A DNA stretch of 64,000 nucleotides. Origin: Fimivicinus intestinavium. Its GTDB lineage: Bacteria > Bacillota > Clostridia > Oscillospirales > Acutalibacteraceae. A model generated the notes under the pieces. The model did no database searches and was not told where the DNA came from. It was given only the letters and a program-made list of their open reading frames with translations. The position numbers were made by a program, and so were the translations under genes. Shown in pieces: positions 8,293-15,392 of this stretch; the stretch's first letter is position 1, and every line of letters begins with the position of its first letter. Location: assembly GCA_018715765.1 (NCBI GenBank), contig DVKY01000037.1, forward strand, positions 1-64,000, given 5' to 3'.

Positions 8293-8325
8293 TAAGCTGT
8301 TCAGAGGCGTGGGCTTTCTGGCTAC

Positions 8326-8350
8326 CACCTCTAATATCCAAAATCTAACT
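8326..8350 (-). repeat. heptamer-period repeat, right end of the structured region (inverted)
   Basis: On the minus strand this reads TTAGATT, TTGGATA, TTAGAGG in 7-bp steps, the inverse of the copy at 7410-7440. It overlaps the lipase stop codon. A related partial copy (TTGGAAA, TTGGATG) lies near 8241-8255. Confidence 0.7.
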
Positions 8351-9619
8351 TGGCAGCGATTCGATCATCTGCATCAGGTCAAGGTAAAATTGCAGCGTCT
8401 GTTCCCGATCTGCGTTCAGGCCGATTACTGTGCCGTGGTCTCCGGGTAGCGTAGGCATCACATTCCAGCGGCCCCTCACGATATGCTTCGCATCAAAATC
8501 CACGCCCGGATCATCGGAGGGCTTTTGCGCAGAAACAACACTCACCAGCCCATCGTTTGGCAGCCAGCTTTCATCAATTGGATAGTCCGTAACCGTGTTG
8601 GCAGAGTATCTCCCGATCAGGTTGGCAAACGGAATGAGCACCAACAGGGTGTCGGCATTTGCTACTTGATGCTCGCTCAATGGAGATTGATGCGTGGTGA
8701 GATAGGAATAGGAGAAATAATAAATGTTGTCCTCCAGTCCAATGCGATCGTTAAGCGCGGCGGCGCCGTCCGGTGAGAGATCGGTTACAATGCTGTCGCC
8801 GGTCTCTTCTATGATGAGTCTGAGCGCACGGGTAAGAAAATCCTCTGCCGTTTCGCCTGGGATCGCCGTCAGCCCAAATTGCTCCAGGTGGAAATCCACA
8901 AAGCCGTTCAGCAGGGAACGCCCCATTACCCCGGCATACAGATAGCAGACGGTCTTCACCAGATCGGTCAGCTTCAGCTCATCTGCGATGTAGCGCAGCG
9001 TAGAGCCGTTATGCGGCGTGCACAGCGTGGTGACAGAATGCACCCAATGCGCCTTGCCGCCGGCAAACAGCGGAGAAAGCTCATCTCTGGGCGTAGCCTC
9101 GCGCTCCTGTGCATCCCCATTGGCGAGCAGCTCTGTGAAGAGGCGGATCGTATTGCCGCCGAAGCTGTGGCCGACGAGATTCACCTTTTGTAATATGCCG
9201 TCTTCCTCCGTGCCCCAGCCCTCAAACAGAGGCTCGTCATAGGTGCGGCCATAGCGGGCGTGATGATGCGCCTTGGAATGGGCTGCACCGTAATCCACTG
9301 TTGTGCCCGTCATTTGCGCATAAAGCTCGCATGCGCGATCCCAGCAGCTGGAAATGGGACCGACCGAGGCGTCGTAGCATTCATAGCCCTGCTCGCGAAG
9401 GCGTGGCATCAATGCCCCTGTTGTTGCACCCCAGTAGGGGATCATATCGTTGATCCCCTCATCATATCCCCAGCCGCCCATTCCATGAACAAACACATAG
9501 GGATAGTGGACATCCTTCATCTTATCCACTGCTGCGCTGGAGGCGGGCAGCACTGCCAGCGACGCCATCATAACCGCCAGTACAACACAAGCAGTCCGTT
9601 TCATCAGGTTATGTCTCAT
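8345..9619 (-). CDS. secreted triacylglycerol lipase (Staphylococcus/Geobacillus type)
   Basis: This 424-residue alpha/beta-hydrolase should be exported by an N-terminal signal peptide (MRHNLMKRTA, then a hydrophobic run ending near ASSAA, residue 30). YVFVHGMGGWG forms the oxyanion region. The nucleophile is Ser152 in GHSFGG; the likely other triad members are Asp356 (NDGLVSV) and His395 (GDHG). DEGINDMIPYWGA and YGAAHSKAHHHARYGRTY match the zinc-binding region of Geobacillus family I.5 lipases. It hydrolyses long-chain acyl esters outside the cell. The ATG at 9619 follows GGAGGTG by 8 nt; ATG 9604 is an alternative. It is a single-gene unit with a structured leader of about 130 nt. Confidence 0.88.
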   Translation of the reverse strand: MRHNLMKRTACVVLAVMMASLAVLPASSAAVDKMKDVHYPYVFVHGMGGWGYDEGINDMIPYWGATTGALMPRLREQGYECYDASVGPISSCWDRACELYAQMTGTTVDYGAAHSKAHHHARYGRTYDEPLFEGWGTEEDGILQKVNLVGHSFGGNTIRLFTELLANGDAQEREATPRDELSPLFAGGKAHWVHSVTTLCTPHNGSTLRYIADELKLTDLVKTVCYLYAGVMGRSLLNGFVDFHLEQFGLTAIPGETAEDFLTRALRLIIEETGDSIVTDLSPDGAAALNDRIGLEDNIYYFSYSYLTTHQSPLSEHQVANADTLLVLIPFANLIGRYSANTVTDYPIDESWLPNDGLVSVVSAQKPSDDPGVDFDAKHIVRGRWNVMPTLPGDHGTVIGLNADREQTLQFYLDLMQMIESLPS

Positions 9620-9749
9620 TGAAATAACACCTCCGTCTTACGCCGCAAAAGCGGCGACCCGCTTTGTTCCCCCGGCCGTGAAACAGCCAGGCCAAAGTCC
9701 CGTTTCCCAATGGCTTGCCAGACTATGTTTTATGCTTTGCAGCAACTTT
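9620..9749 (-). promoter_or_regulatory. structured 5' leader of the lipase mRNA
   Basis: Between the predicted transcription start (about 9749) and the lipase start codon, the minus strand can form a GGCC...GGCC stem enclosed by CTTTG...CAAAG. It can also form a tight CGCCGC-TTTT-GCGGCG hairpin just before the GGAGGTG ribosome binding site. No known riboswitch consensus was recognised, including the c-di-GMP-I class, which was considered because of words such as GGGAAACGGGAC. The regulatory role is inferred only from length and folding. Confidence 0.4.
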
Positions 9750-9755
9750 GATAAA

Positions 9756-9784
9756 AGTATAACAAAAAGTGGCGATGAGTACAA
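9756..9784 (-). promoter_or_regulatory. promoter of the lipase gene, extended -10
   Basis: On the minus strand TTGTAC (9784-9779) and TATACT (9761-9756) are 17 bp apart. TGT immediately before TATACT makes an extended -10 element that would offset the weak -35. Confidence 0.55.
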
Positions 9785-9856
9785 CAACAAAGGATAATAT
9801 TTCTCAGGAAAACAGCGCATCCTACCGAATGTAAGAGGATGCTTTCCTCCTATTGT

Positions 9857-10150
9857 AAATTGAGAAAGGAGGCTTGAGATGCAATATGGAACACAAGAAG
9901 AAAGAATGCGCCCCCAAAACGGCGGGCAATAATCAATGGATTTCGTCCCATCAAAAGAGCCGCCCGGATGAGCGCCCGCGCCGTGATGGGCCGGGCGGAG
10001 AAGCAGGCCGGACCGGGCAGGGGCGTTAGCCTGTACACGGATGCGAACGCCCCCAATCTACTCACAGAGCGAAGCCGCCTTTTATTTGCCGTGCCGGAGG
10101 GAATGAAAAAGCCATTTCAGCCGCCTCCGGCAGGGCGCTTCGCTTTTTTG
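9857..10150 (+). ncRNA. candidate structured RNA of about 290 nt with its own terminator
   Basis: This non-coding stretch contains two perfect GC-rich hairpins: CCGCCCGG 9960-9967 with CCGGGCGG 9991-9998, and GGGGCGTT 10020-10027 with AACGCCCC 10046-10053. A long terminator hairpin follows. Near the 5' end AAAGGAGG is followed 6 nt later by a 17-codon frame (9879-9932, MQYGTQEERMRPQNGGQ). CCTCC just upstream (9846-9850) could pair with that ribosome binding site. A hairpin at 9817-9842 may mark the upstream limit. No known RNA family was recognised, and the promoter and 5' end are not defined. Confidence 0.35.
10068..10150 (+). terminator. long two-part intrinsic terminator
   Basis: AGCGAAGC (10068-10075) pairs with GCTTCGCT (10137-10144), and inside it TGCCGGAGG (10092-10100) pairs with CCTCCGGCA (10124-10132). 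A run of six T (10144-10149) follows. No protein gene ends just upstream on this strand, so it implies a transcript in 9.8-10.07 kb. Confidence 0.8.
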
Positions 10151-10274
10151 TGTTAGCTATTCGAGCAGATGAAGGAGCTAATTAGGGATGAAATGATAAA
10201 AATACATTATTTTACATAATATAAAATGAATTGCATTGAAAAAGCCTCCGATTCGGCTGAAAATAGCCCAAACC

Positions 10275-10302
10275 TTGACAAAACGGCCCGAATTGATATA
10301 AT
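10275..10302 (+). promoter_or_regulatory. strong sigma-A promoter for the 10331-14497 gene run
   Basis: Perfect TTGACA (10275-10280) and TATAAT (10297-10302) are separated by 16 bp, with TGA before the -10 making an extended element. Transcription should start near 10309, about 22 nt before the first start codon. Confidence 0.85.
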
Positions 10303-10330
10303 AACGTAGTTACCATGAGGAGGCGTGTAT

Positions 10331-10963
10331 ATGGCGCAGACGTATACCGGCCCAATCTTTGACGGGCAGCCGGATTGGGGGCGCGTCCCCTCTGCCCGGT
10401 TGGAAAATTTCCACTGGGAGAAGGAGGTTCCTTACCGCCCGGCGGCGTTTGCACAGCTCTGCGCAGTGCGCGGGCAGGGCGTTTTTGTGCGGATGTGGTC
10501 GTTTGAAGAGCCGGTTCGCGCAGCTGCCAGCCGGCGGGATGATCCGGTTTATGAGGATAGCTGCCTGGAATGCTTTTTAAACCCGTTTCCCGAGCAGGAG
10601 AATTACCTGAATATTGAGATGAATCCCAAGGGCGTTTTTCTGGCGGAGTTTGGCCCCGGCCGCGCGGGCCGCACCCGTTTGGCGGAGCTTACGCCGCTGT
10701 CGCCGGAGGTCTCCCCGTTTTCTCTTGCTACGCCGCAGGGAGATGCCTGGGGCGTGTTGCTCTCCATTCCCTGTGAACTTCTGGAGGCGGTCTATCGCCG
10801 GCCTTTTTTGGCCGCGCCTTGCAAAATGCGGGGCAATTTTTATAAATGCGGCGATAAAACAGAGCATCCGCATTTTGGCGCCTTTTTCCCGGTGGACAGT
10901 GAGACGCTTGGTTTTCACAATCCGCTGCGGTTTGGCACCATCGCCTTGGCGAATATCGTTTAA
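10331..10963 (+). CDS. carbohydrate-binding family 9-like protein
   Basis: This 210-residue protein has the layout of CBM9-like sugar-binding domains. WEKEVPYRPAAFAQL and VFVRMWSFEEPVRA lead to the conserved VYEDSCLECFLNP and YLNIEMNPKGVFLAEFG motifs, with HNPLRFGTI near the end. There is no signal peptide, so it is probably cytoplasmic. The ATG at 10331 is 6 nt after GAGGAGGC; GTG 10325 is possible but too close. It is the first gene after a strong promoter and precedes a NahK-like sugar kinase by 76 bp, which fits a role in sugar handling. The ligand is unknown. Confidence 0.75.
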   Translation: MAQTYTGPIFDGQPDWGRVPSARLENFHWEKEVPYRPAAFAQLCAVRGQGVFVRMWSFEEPVRAAASRRDDPVYEDSCLECFLNPFPEQENYLNIEMNPKGVFLAEFGPGRAGRTRLAELTPLSPEVSPFSLATPQGDAWGVLLSIPCELLEAVYRRPFLAAPCKMRGNFYKCGDKTEHPHFGAFFPVDSETLGFHNPLRFGTIALANIV

Positions 10964-11039
10964 AGGATACCCCGCATTGCCCGGATGGCTTGCGGTAAAA
11001 ATGAGAAAAATGAACTGTAGAGAAAGGCTGTGTGGACAT

Positions 11040-12143
11040 ATGAGCGAACGTCCCTTCCAGATTGAGGAGATTACGCATCAGTTTGGGCTTGACGGCGTCT
11101 ATGCCGGCTATAGTCGGATTGACAATGGGCATATTAACAATACCTATGTGCTGCATTTTGAACAGGGAGGCGATTGCAGGGATTATCTGCTCCAGCAGAT
11201 TAATACCCATGTCTTCCGTAATCCGGACGAATTGATGGAAAATATCATCGGCGTAACCTCCTATCTGCGTGAGCAGATCGAGCGGGCTGGCGGCGACACG
11301 CAGAGGGAAACGCTCACGGTTTACCGCACGGTAGACGGTAAGCCCTATTATCGGGATGAGGAAAACCGCTGCTGGCGGATTTATAACTTCATTTCCAACG
11401 CCTATACCTGCCAAAGCATTACGGATCCAGTGGTTTTCTACAATGCAGCCAGAGCATTTGGGAATTTTCAGTGCAGGCTTGCGGACTATCCAAGCGCCAG
11501 CCTGCATGAGACGATCCCTAATTTTCACAACACTGTTTCACGGTTTCAGGATCTGCTCTCTGCCATTGAGGCGGATGAGAAGGGCCGCGCCGCCCTCGTG
11601 CAGAAGGAGATTGCCTTTGCAAAAGCGCGCGAGGCGGATTGCCACGTGCTGCTTGATCTTGTGGCAAAGGGGGAGCTGCCCCTGCGGGTGACGCATAACG
11701 ATACCAAGCTGAACAACGTGATGTTTGATAATGAGACCAAGCAGGGTATCTGCGTGATCGATCTGGATACGGTGATGCCCGGCCTGTCGCTTTACGATTT
11801 TGGCGACAGCATTCGCTTCGGCGCCAACACGGCGGCGGAGGATGAAAAGGATCTTTCCCGTGTCTCTCTTGATCTGGAGCTTTTCGAGCAGTATGTGAAG
11901 GGGTATCTCTCCGCGGCGGGCGAGAGCCTGACAAAGGCGGAGATTGATTACCTTGCCTTTTCCGCTAAGCTGATGACGTTTGAATGCGGTATCCGCTTTT
12001 TAACGGACTATTTAAACGGCGATACCTATTTTAAAATCTCCTATCCGGAGCATAACCTGGACCGCTGTCATACCCAGTTCGCCCTGGTGGCCGATATTGA
12101 GCGCAAGCTTGACCAGATGCGGGAGATTGTCGCCCGGGCGTAA
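11040..12143 (+). CDS. NahK-like sugar 1-kinase, aminoglycoside phosphotransferase fold
   Basis: This 367-residue kinase resembles N-acetylhexosamine 1-kinase (NahK/LnpB) and related phosphotransferases, which phosphorylate GlcNAc or GalNAc released from host glycans. NGHINNTYVL is the nucleotide-binding start, THNDTKLNNVMFD (catalytic Asp221) the Brenner motif, and VIDLDTVMPG (Asp241/Asp243) the metal-binding motif. YDFGDSIR follows. ATG 11040 is chosen with a weak AAAGG upstream; ATG 11001 would add 13 residues without a better site. Substrate assignment is by family and needs assay. It is the second gene of the 10331 unit. Confidence 0.75.
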   Translation: MSERPFQIEEITHQFGLDGVYAGYSRIDNGHINNTYVLHFEQGGDCRDYLLQQINTHVFRNPDELMENIIGVTSYLREQIERAGGDTQRETLTVYRTVDGKPYYRDEENRCWRIYNFISNAYTCQSITDPVVFYNAARAFGNFQCRLADYPSASLHETIPNFHNTVSRFQDLLSAIEADEKGRAALVQKEIAFAKAREADCHVLLDLVAKGELPLRVTHNDTKLNNVMFDNETKQGICVIDLDTVMPGLSLYDFGDSIRFGANTAAEDEKDLSRVSLDLELFEQYVKGYLSAAGESLTKAEIDYLAFSAKLMTFECGIRFLTDYLNGDTYFKISYPEHNLDRCHTQFALVADIERKLDQMREIVARA

Positions 12144-12194
12144 GGCTTCGTCCAGCAGGGAAGGTTGCATGCTTCCGAAAGGGATGATGTTGTT

Positions 12195-12986
12195 ATGACG
12201 AAAAAGCAGAAACGGATCACGGCGGCTGCGGTTTTGCTCGCGGCCGCCGTTTGCGCGGGCGTGCTTATCCCGGCGCTGTATAGCCGCTCGCAGCTTGCAA
12301 AGCTACAGGAGCAGCCGCTTTCGATGCCGGAAGGGTTTCGCATTACTGCTCATACCGGCTGCCTGGGAACAAAGCAGAACACGCTGGAATCCCTGCAAAC
12401 CGCGCTGGACAGCGGTGCAGGCACGGTGGAGTTCGATATCCGCTTTCGTGCGGATGGCACGCCAGTTCTTTCGCACGACGCTTTGAAGGGCGATGATCAG
12501 AGCCCGCTGTTGGCTGATGCATTTGCTTTGATTGCGCAAACAGAGAATATTACGGTGAATTTAGACCTTAAGCAGACGGATCATTTGCCGGAGATTGCGC
12601 GCCTGGGAAAGGCGGCGGGTATTCTCGACCGGCTCTTTTTCACAGGCGTCTCGCTTGCAGATACGGAGAAGGTGGCGCGGAAATGCCCGGAGATCCCGTA
12701 TTATTTAAATGTGTCGCCGGATTTGATGCAAAAGGATAACGACGCCTACTGGCGGCAGGTGGCGGATCAGATCAGGCTGTGCGGCGCCATTGGTATTAAC
12801 TGTGAGTATAAGGCTGCCAGCGAGACGCTGGTGCGCGTCATGCATGAACAGGGCCTGCTCGTATCATTCTGGACGGTGGATCGCCGTTTGCCTATGGCGC
12901 GTGTTGCGCTGCTGGGGCCTGATAATATCACCACCAGAGAGCCGGTTGCCCTGCGGGAGCTTTTGGCCGAGTGGGCGGCGCAATAG
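12195..12986 (+). CDS. glycerophosphodiester phosphodiesterase-like protein, altered motif
   Basis: This 263-residue protein has one N-terminal membrane segment (about residues 8-28) followed by a GDPD TIM-barrel domain outside the membrane. Recognisable parts are AHTGCLGTKQNTLESL, GTVEFDIRFRADGTPVLSHD, VNLDLK and VSFWTVD. The canonical enzyme has HRG...PENT; here Arg is Thr and the PENT Glu is Gln, while EFD and the second histidine (SHD) are kept. It may therefore have reduced or altered activity. The ATG at 12195 follows GAAAGGGATG; TTG 12165 sits directly on a GGAAGG site and is less likely. It lies 51 bp after the kinase gene. Confidence 0.75.
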   Translation: MTKKQKRITAAAVLLAAAVCAGVLIPALYSRSQLAKLQEQPLSMPEGFRITAHTGCLGTKQNTLESLQTALDSGAGTVEFDIRFRADGTPVLSHDALKGDDQSPLLADAFALIAQTENITVNLDLKQTDHLPEIARLGKAAGILDRLFFTGVSLADTEKVARKCPEIPYYLNVSPDLMQKDNDAYWRQVADQIRLCGAIGINCEYKAASETLVRVMHEQGLLVSFWTVDRRLPMARVALLGPDNITTREPVALRELLAEWAAQ

Positions 12987-13057
12987 CCCGCTACGCCCAA
13001 AACGGATTTGACAAATGGGAACCGGTTGGGAGAACTGCCTGACTGGGAAAGGAAAGC

Positions 13058-13642
13058 GTGAAAGCGATGCTGATTGATTTATTAAAAAAGAACCGGAGCT
13101 ATCGCGGCTATGACGAGAACTGCCGCGTCAGCCGCGCACAGCTGGAATCGCTGATTGATTGCACGCGCTACGTGGCGTCCAGCGTGAATATCCAGCCGCT
13201 GAAATATTTTGCTGCCAGCGAACCGGAGCTGGTTTCACACATTCAGCCGCTGACGCATTGGGCAGGGAAGCTCAGCCAGCTGCATCTGCCGCGTGAGGGG
13301 CATTGCCCTCCGGCGTTTATTGTGATTTGCCAGGATTTTTCCATTCACAGCTCGCCCACCATGTTTCAGCGTGATATCGGCGCAGCTGCGCAGACGATTT
13401 TACTCGCCGCAGTGGAGCAAGGGCTGGGCGGATGCATGATCGGCAGCTTTGAAAAAGAGCCGCTCCGGCGGGCGCTGGGCTTGCCGGGGAATATAGAGCC
13501 AATGCTGGTGTTGGCCATTGGCCGTCCGGATGAAACCGTGGTGCTCACCCAGGTCGGCGAGGATGGCTCCACCGATTATTACCGGGATGAGAAAGATAGG
13601 CATTTTGTGCCGAAGCGTGCGTTGAAAGATATTTTGCTGTGA
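13058..13642 (+). CDS. nitroreductase family protein
   Basis: This 194-residue FMN-binding nitroreductase-fold protein begins LIDLLKKNRSYRGYDE, the usual RSxR flavin-contact motif. It continues with a conserved central helix (DIGAAAQTILLAAVEQGLGG) and LALAIGRP-like strand LVLAIGRPDE. Family members reduce nitro groups, quinones or flavins with NAD(P)H in the cytoplasm; the substrate here is unknown. GTG 13058 is preceded by AAAGGAAAGC at good spacing; ATG 13067 is the alternative. It lies 71 bp after the GDPD-like gene and 12 bp before the patatin gene. Confidence 0.8.
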   Translation: MKAMLIDLLKKNRSYRGYDENCRVSRAQLESLIDCTRYVASSVNIQPLKYFAASEPELVSHIQPLTHWAGKLSQLHLPREGHCPPAFIVICQDFSIHSSPTMFQRDIGAAAQTILLAAVEQGLGGCMIGSFEKEPLRRALGLPGNIEPMLVLAIGRPDETVVLTQVGEDGSTDYYRDEKDRHFVPKRALKDILL

Positions 13643-13654
13643 GGGTTGAAAAGC

Positions 13655-14497
13655 ATGAAAACTGGTTTGGTGCTGGAGGGCGGCGGCCTGCGTGGAATTT
13701 ACACGGTAGGCGTGCTGGATGTGTTGATGGAGCATGGGCTGTTTCCCGATTACGCAGTCGGGGTTTCCGCAGGCGCGGCAAACGCTGTTTCCTATCTTTC
13801 CGGGCAGAAGGGGCGCGGCTATCGCGTCAATACGGCGTATCTGGGCGACAAGCGTTACATGAGCCTGTCCAATCTTTTTCATAAGCATTCGCTGTTTGGG
13901 TTTGATTTGATTTTTGACGAGATCCCCAATGCATTGGATCTTTTGGATTACGATGCGATTCAGCGCTCCCCCGTGGAGTTTTATACCGGCGTTACCTCCT
14001 GTGAGGATGGAGCCGCCCTGTATTTCGGCAAGGAGTATCTTGCGCATGACTGCAGGTTGCTTCGCGCATCCGCTTCCATCCCGATTATTTCGCAGCCGGT
14101 TGAAATTGATGGGATCCCCTGTGTGGACGGGGGCGTGGCAGATCCTATCCCCGTTCAGAAGGCGATGGACGATGGCTGTGAGCGGATTGTCGCCATTCTT
14201 ACACAGCCGCGCGGATACCGGCAGCGCCCCATGCGGCTGCGCCCGGCTTACCACCGGATGCTCCGGCGATATCCCCGGCTGGTGGAAACGCTGGATCGCC
14301 GCCATACCGTCTACAATGCGTGCCTTGCCCAGCTCGAGCAGCTGGAGCGCTGCCTGAGGGCTTTTGTCATCGCGCCGAGCCGTCCGCTGCCTGCGAGTTG
14401 GATGAGCAAGGAGCCCCGCCGCCTGCAGGAGAGCTATGAAATTGGCCGGGCAGATGCCGCAAAGGCGCTGGAGAATGGACTAAAGGCTTTATTTTAA
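13655..14497 (+). CDS. patatin-like phospholipase (RssA/YchK type)
   Basis: This 280-residue serine acylhydrolase has all patatin landmarks: the oxyanion motif GGGLRG at residues 9-14, the nucleophile elbow GVSAG with Ser38, and the second dyad member Asp158 in VDGGV. A C-terminal helical region (about 190-280) is as in other bacterial patatin-like proteins. There is no signal peptide, so it acts on lipids at the inner membrane face. ATG 13655 is 10 nt after GAGGG; TTG 13646 is possible. It overlaps no neighbour but is only 12 bp from the nitroreductase and is probably the last gene of the 10331 unit. Confidence 0.85.
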   Translation: MKTGLVLEGGGLRGIYTVGVLDVLMEHGLFPDYAVGVSAGAANAVSYLSGQKGRGYRVNTAYLGDKRYMSLSNLFHKHSLFGFDLIFDEIPNALDLLDYDAIQRSPVEFYTGVTSCEDGAALYFGKEYLAHDCRLLRASASIPIISQPVEIDGIPCVDGGVADPIPVQKAMDDGCERIVAILTQPRGYRQRPMRLRPAYHRMLRRYPRLVETLDRRHTVYNACLAQLEQLERCLRAFVIAPSRPLPASWMSKEPRRLQESYEIGRADAAKALENGLKALF

Positions 14498-14507
14498 TTG
14501 GAGTTAA

Positions 14508-14679
14508 TTAGATATCAGATTTCAGACGTCAGATTTCAGATGCGGTTACAACCAAGCTCTGCCTCAGCAACAAAAAGCGAAACTTTTTTCCCAAAATGCT
14601 TCCTGCCACCTCCTCTGAGGCAAAAGTGTCCGGTTTCCCCGTCTGGCGTCTAATGTCTGGAATCTAAAATCTAACTTTA
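14508..14679. repeat. 172-bp element with inverted heptamer-repeat ends
   Basis: The left end (14508-14542) reads TTAGATA, TCAGATT, TCAGACG, TCAGATT, TCAGATG. The right end (14641-14679), on the other strand, reads TTAGATT, TTAGATT, CCAGACA, TTAGACG, CCAGAC. Both keep a strict 7-bp period. About 100 bp of non-repeated sequence lies between them. The element sits between the convergent patatin and mazF genes and has no coding potential. Confidence 0.75.
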
Positions 14680-14684
14680 TAGCA

Positions 14685-14716
14685 CAAGGCCGGGAATTTA
14701 TGTATTCCCGGCCTTG
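14685..14716 (-). terminator. 13-bp perfect hairpin at the end of mazF
   Basis: CAAGGCCGGGAAT (14685-14697) pairs with ATTCCCGGCCTTG (14704-14716) around a 6-nt loop. The loop holds the mazF stop codon. The downstream T-run is poor on both strands, so termination is likely but not certain. Confidence 0.6.
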
Positions 14717-15075
14717 GTTTCACGCTCCCGCGGGCCCAGCCCAAAGCTGACGGACAGCGCGCGATTGATTCGATTCATATCCTCCGGCGCGAGACTGCCC
14801 ATGCGTTCGCGCAGGCGGCGTTTATCCAGTGTACGAACCTGCTCCAGCAGGACGATGGAGTCCTTCGCAAGGCCGCAGTCGCTTGCATGCACCTGGATAT
14901 GCGTAGGCAGGTTTGTCTTATATTTCTGGCTGGTGATCGCTGCGGCGATCACCGTTGGGCTGAACCGGTTGCCCACGTCATTCTGCACAATCAATACAGG
15001 GCGCACGCCTCCCTGTTCGGAGCCTACCACCGGGCTCAGATCCGCGTAGTAAATATCTCCCCGTCTGACGGTCAC
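14698..15075 (-). CDS. MazF/EndoA-type mRNA interferase (PemK family)
   Basis: This 125-residue toxin-family endoribonuclease cleaves single-stranded RNA at short motifs. It starts VRRGDIYYADLSPVVGSEQGG, followed by RPVLIVQNDVGN, the active-site-region segment AAITSQKYK, and LEQVRTLDKRRL, all typical of Bacillus EndoA. The start is GTG 15075, about 10 nt after GGAGAG. The usual partner antitoxin gene is not adjacent: the 317 bp upstream contain no frame resembling a MazE, CopG or AbrB-type protein. Some Clostridia keep this gene far from its antitoxin. It may act as a stress ribonuclease rather than a classical toxin here. Confidence 0.88.
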   Translation of the reverse strand: MTVRRGDIYYADLSPVVGSEQGGVRPVLIVQNDVGNRFSPTVIAAAITSQKYKTNLPTHIQVHASDCGLAKDSIVLLEQVRTLDKRRLRERMGSLAPEDMNRINRALSVSFGLGPRERETKAGNT

Positions 15076-15314
15076 CTATCATCACTCTCCAACGGAATTT
15101 GTGTTTGCAATTTTATTTTTGACAAGCTGTGGTAGAAATAAACATCGGATTTGAATTTCGGGGAGCAAAAATTCAAGCACCGGTTCCATATTCATTTTGT
15201 TAGATAAATGGGATACAGTATAGTGTATTCGTCTGCCCGGCAAGGGGTGAGGATTCGAGATCGGACATTTGGCGGGGCAAACGATCTGCCTGTGGAAGAG
15301 AAGGATGCAGTCAA

Positions 15315-15358
15315 AACGGCGCCGGATCAACGGCATCACGGCCGTGGCAGCCGCCGTT
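15315..15358 (-). terminator. branched terminator-like hairpin downstream of the 15393 gene
   Basis: On the minus strand AACGGCG (15358-15352) pairs with CGCCGTT (15321-15315), enclosing a CACGGCCGTG hairpin, and TTT follows. It lies about 35 bp beyond the stop of the gene ending at 15393. The rest of the 317 bp between that gene and mazF shows nothing else I can identify. Confidence 0.45.
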
Positions 15359-15392
15359 GTGTTTTCATGCCGGAGGGCCTAACCCTTTGCAG

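Noticed and set aside
9640..9735. A c-di-GMP-I riboswitch in the lipase leader.
   Set aside because: Some words are reminiscent (GGGAAACGGGAC, GCGGGTCGCC), but the GGGACGCAAAGCC core and the required second stem are absent.
9879..9932. A 17-codon small protein gene with a perfect ribosome binding site.
   Set aside because: It is too short to judge without conservation data; it is described within the candidate RNA rather than called as a gene.
15082..15339. An 85-codon frame upstream of mazF as its antitoxin.
   Set aside because: Its composition is Pro/Leu/Arg/Ile-rich without a DNA-binding or MazF-binding motif, and it lacks a good ribosome binding site. It is more likely non-coding.
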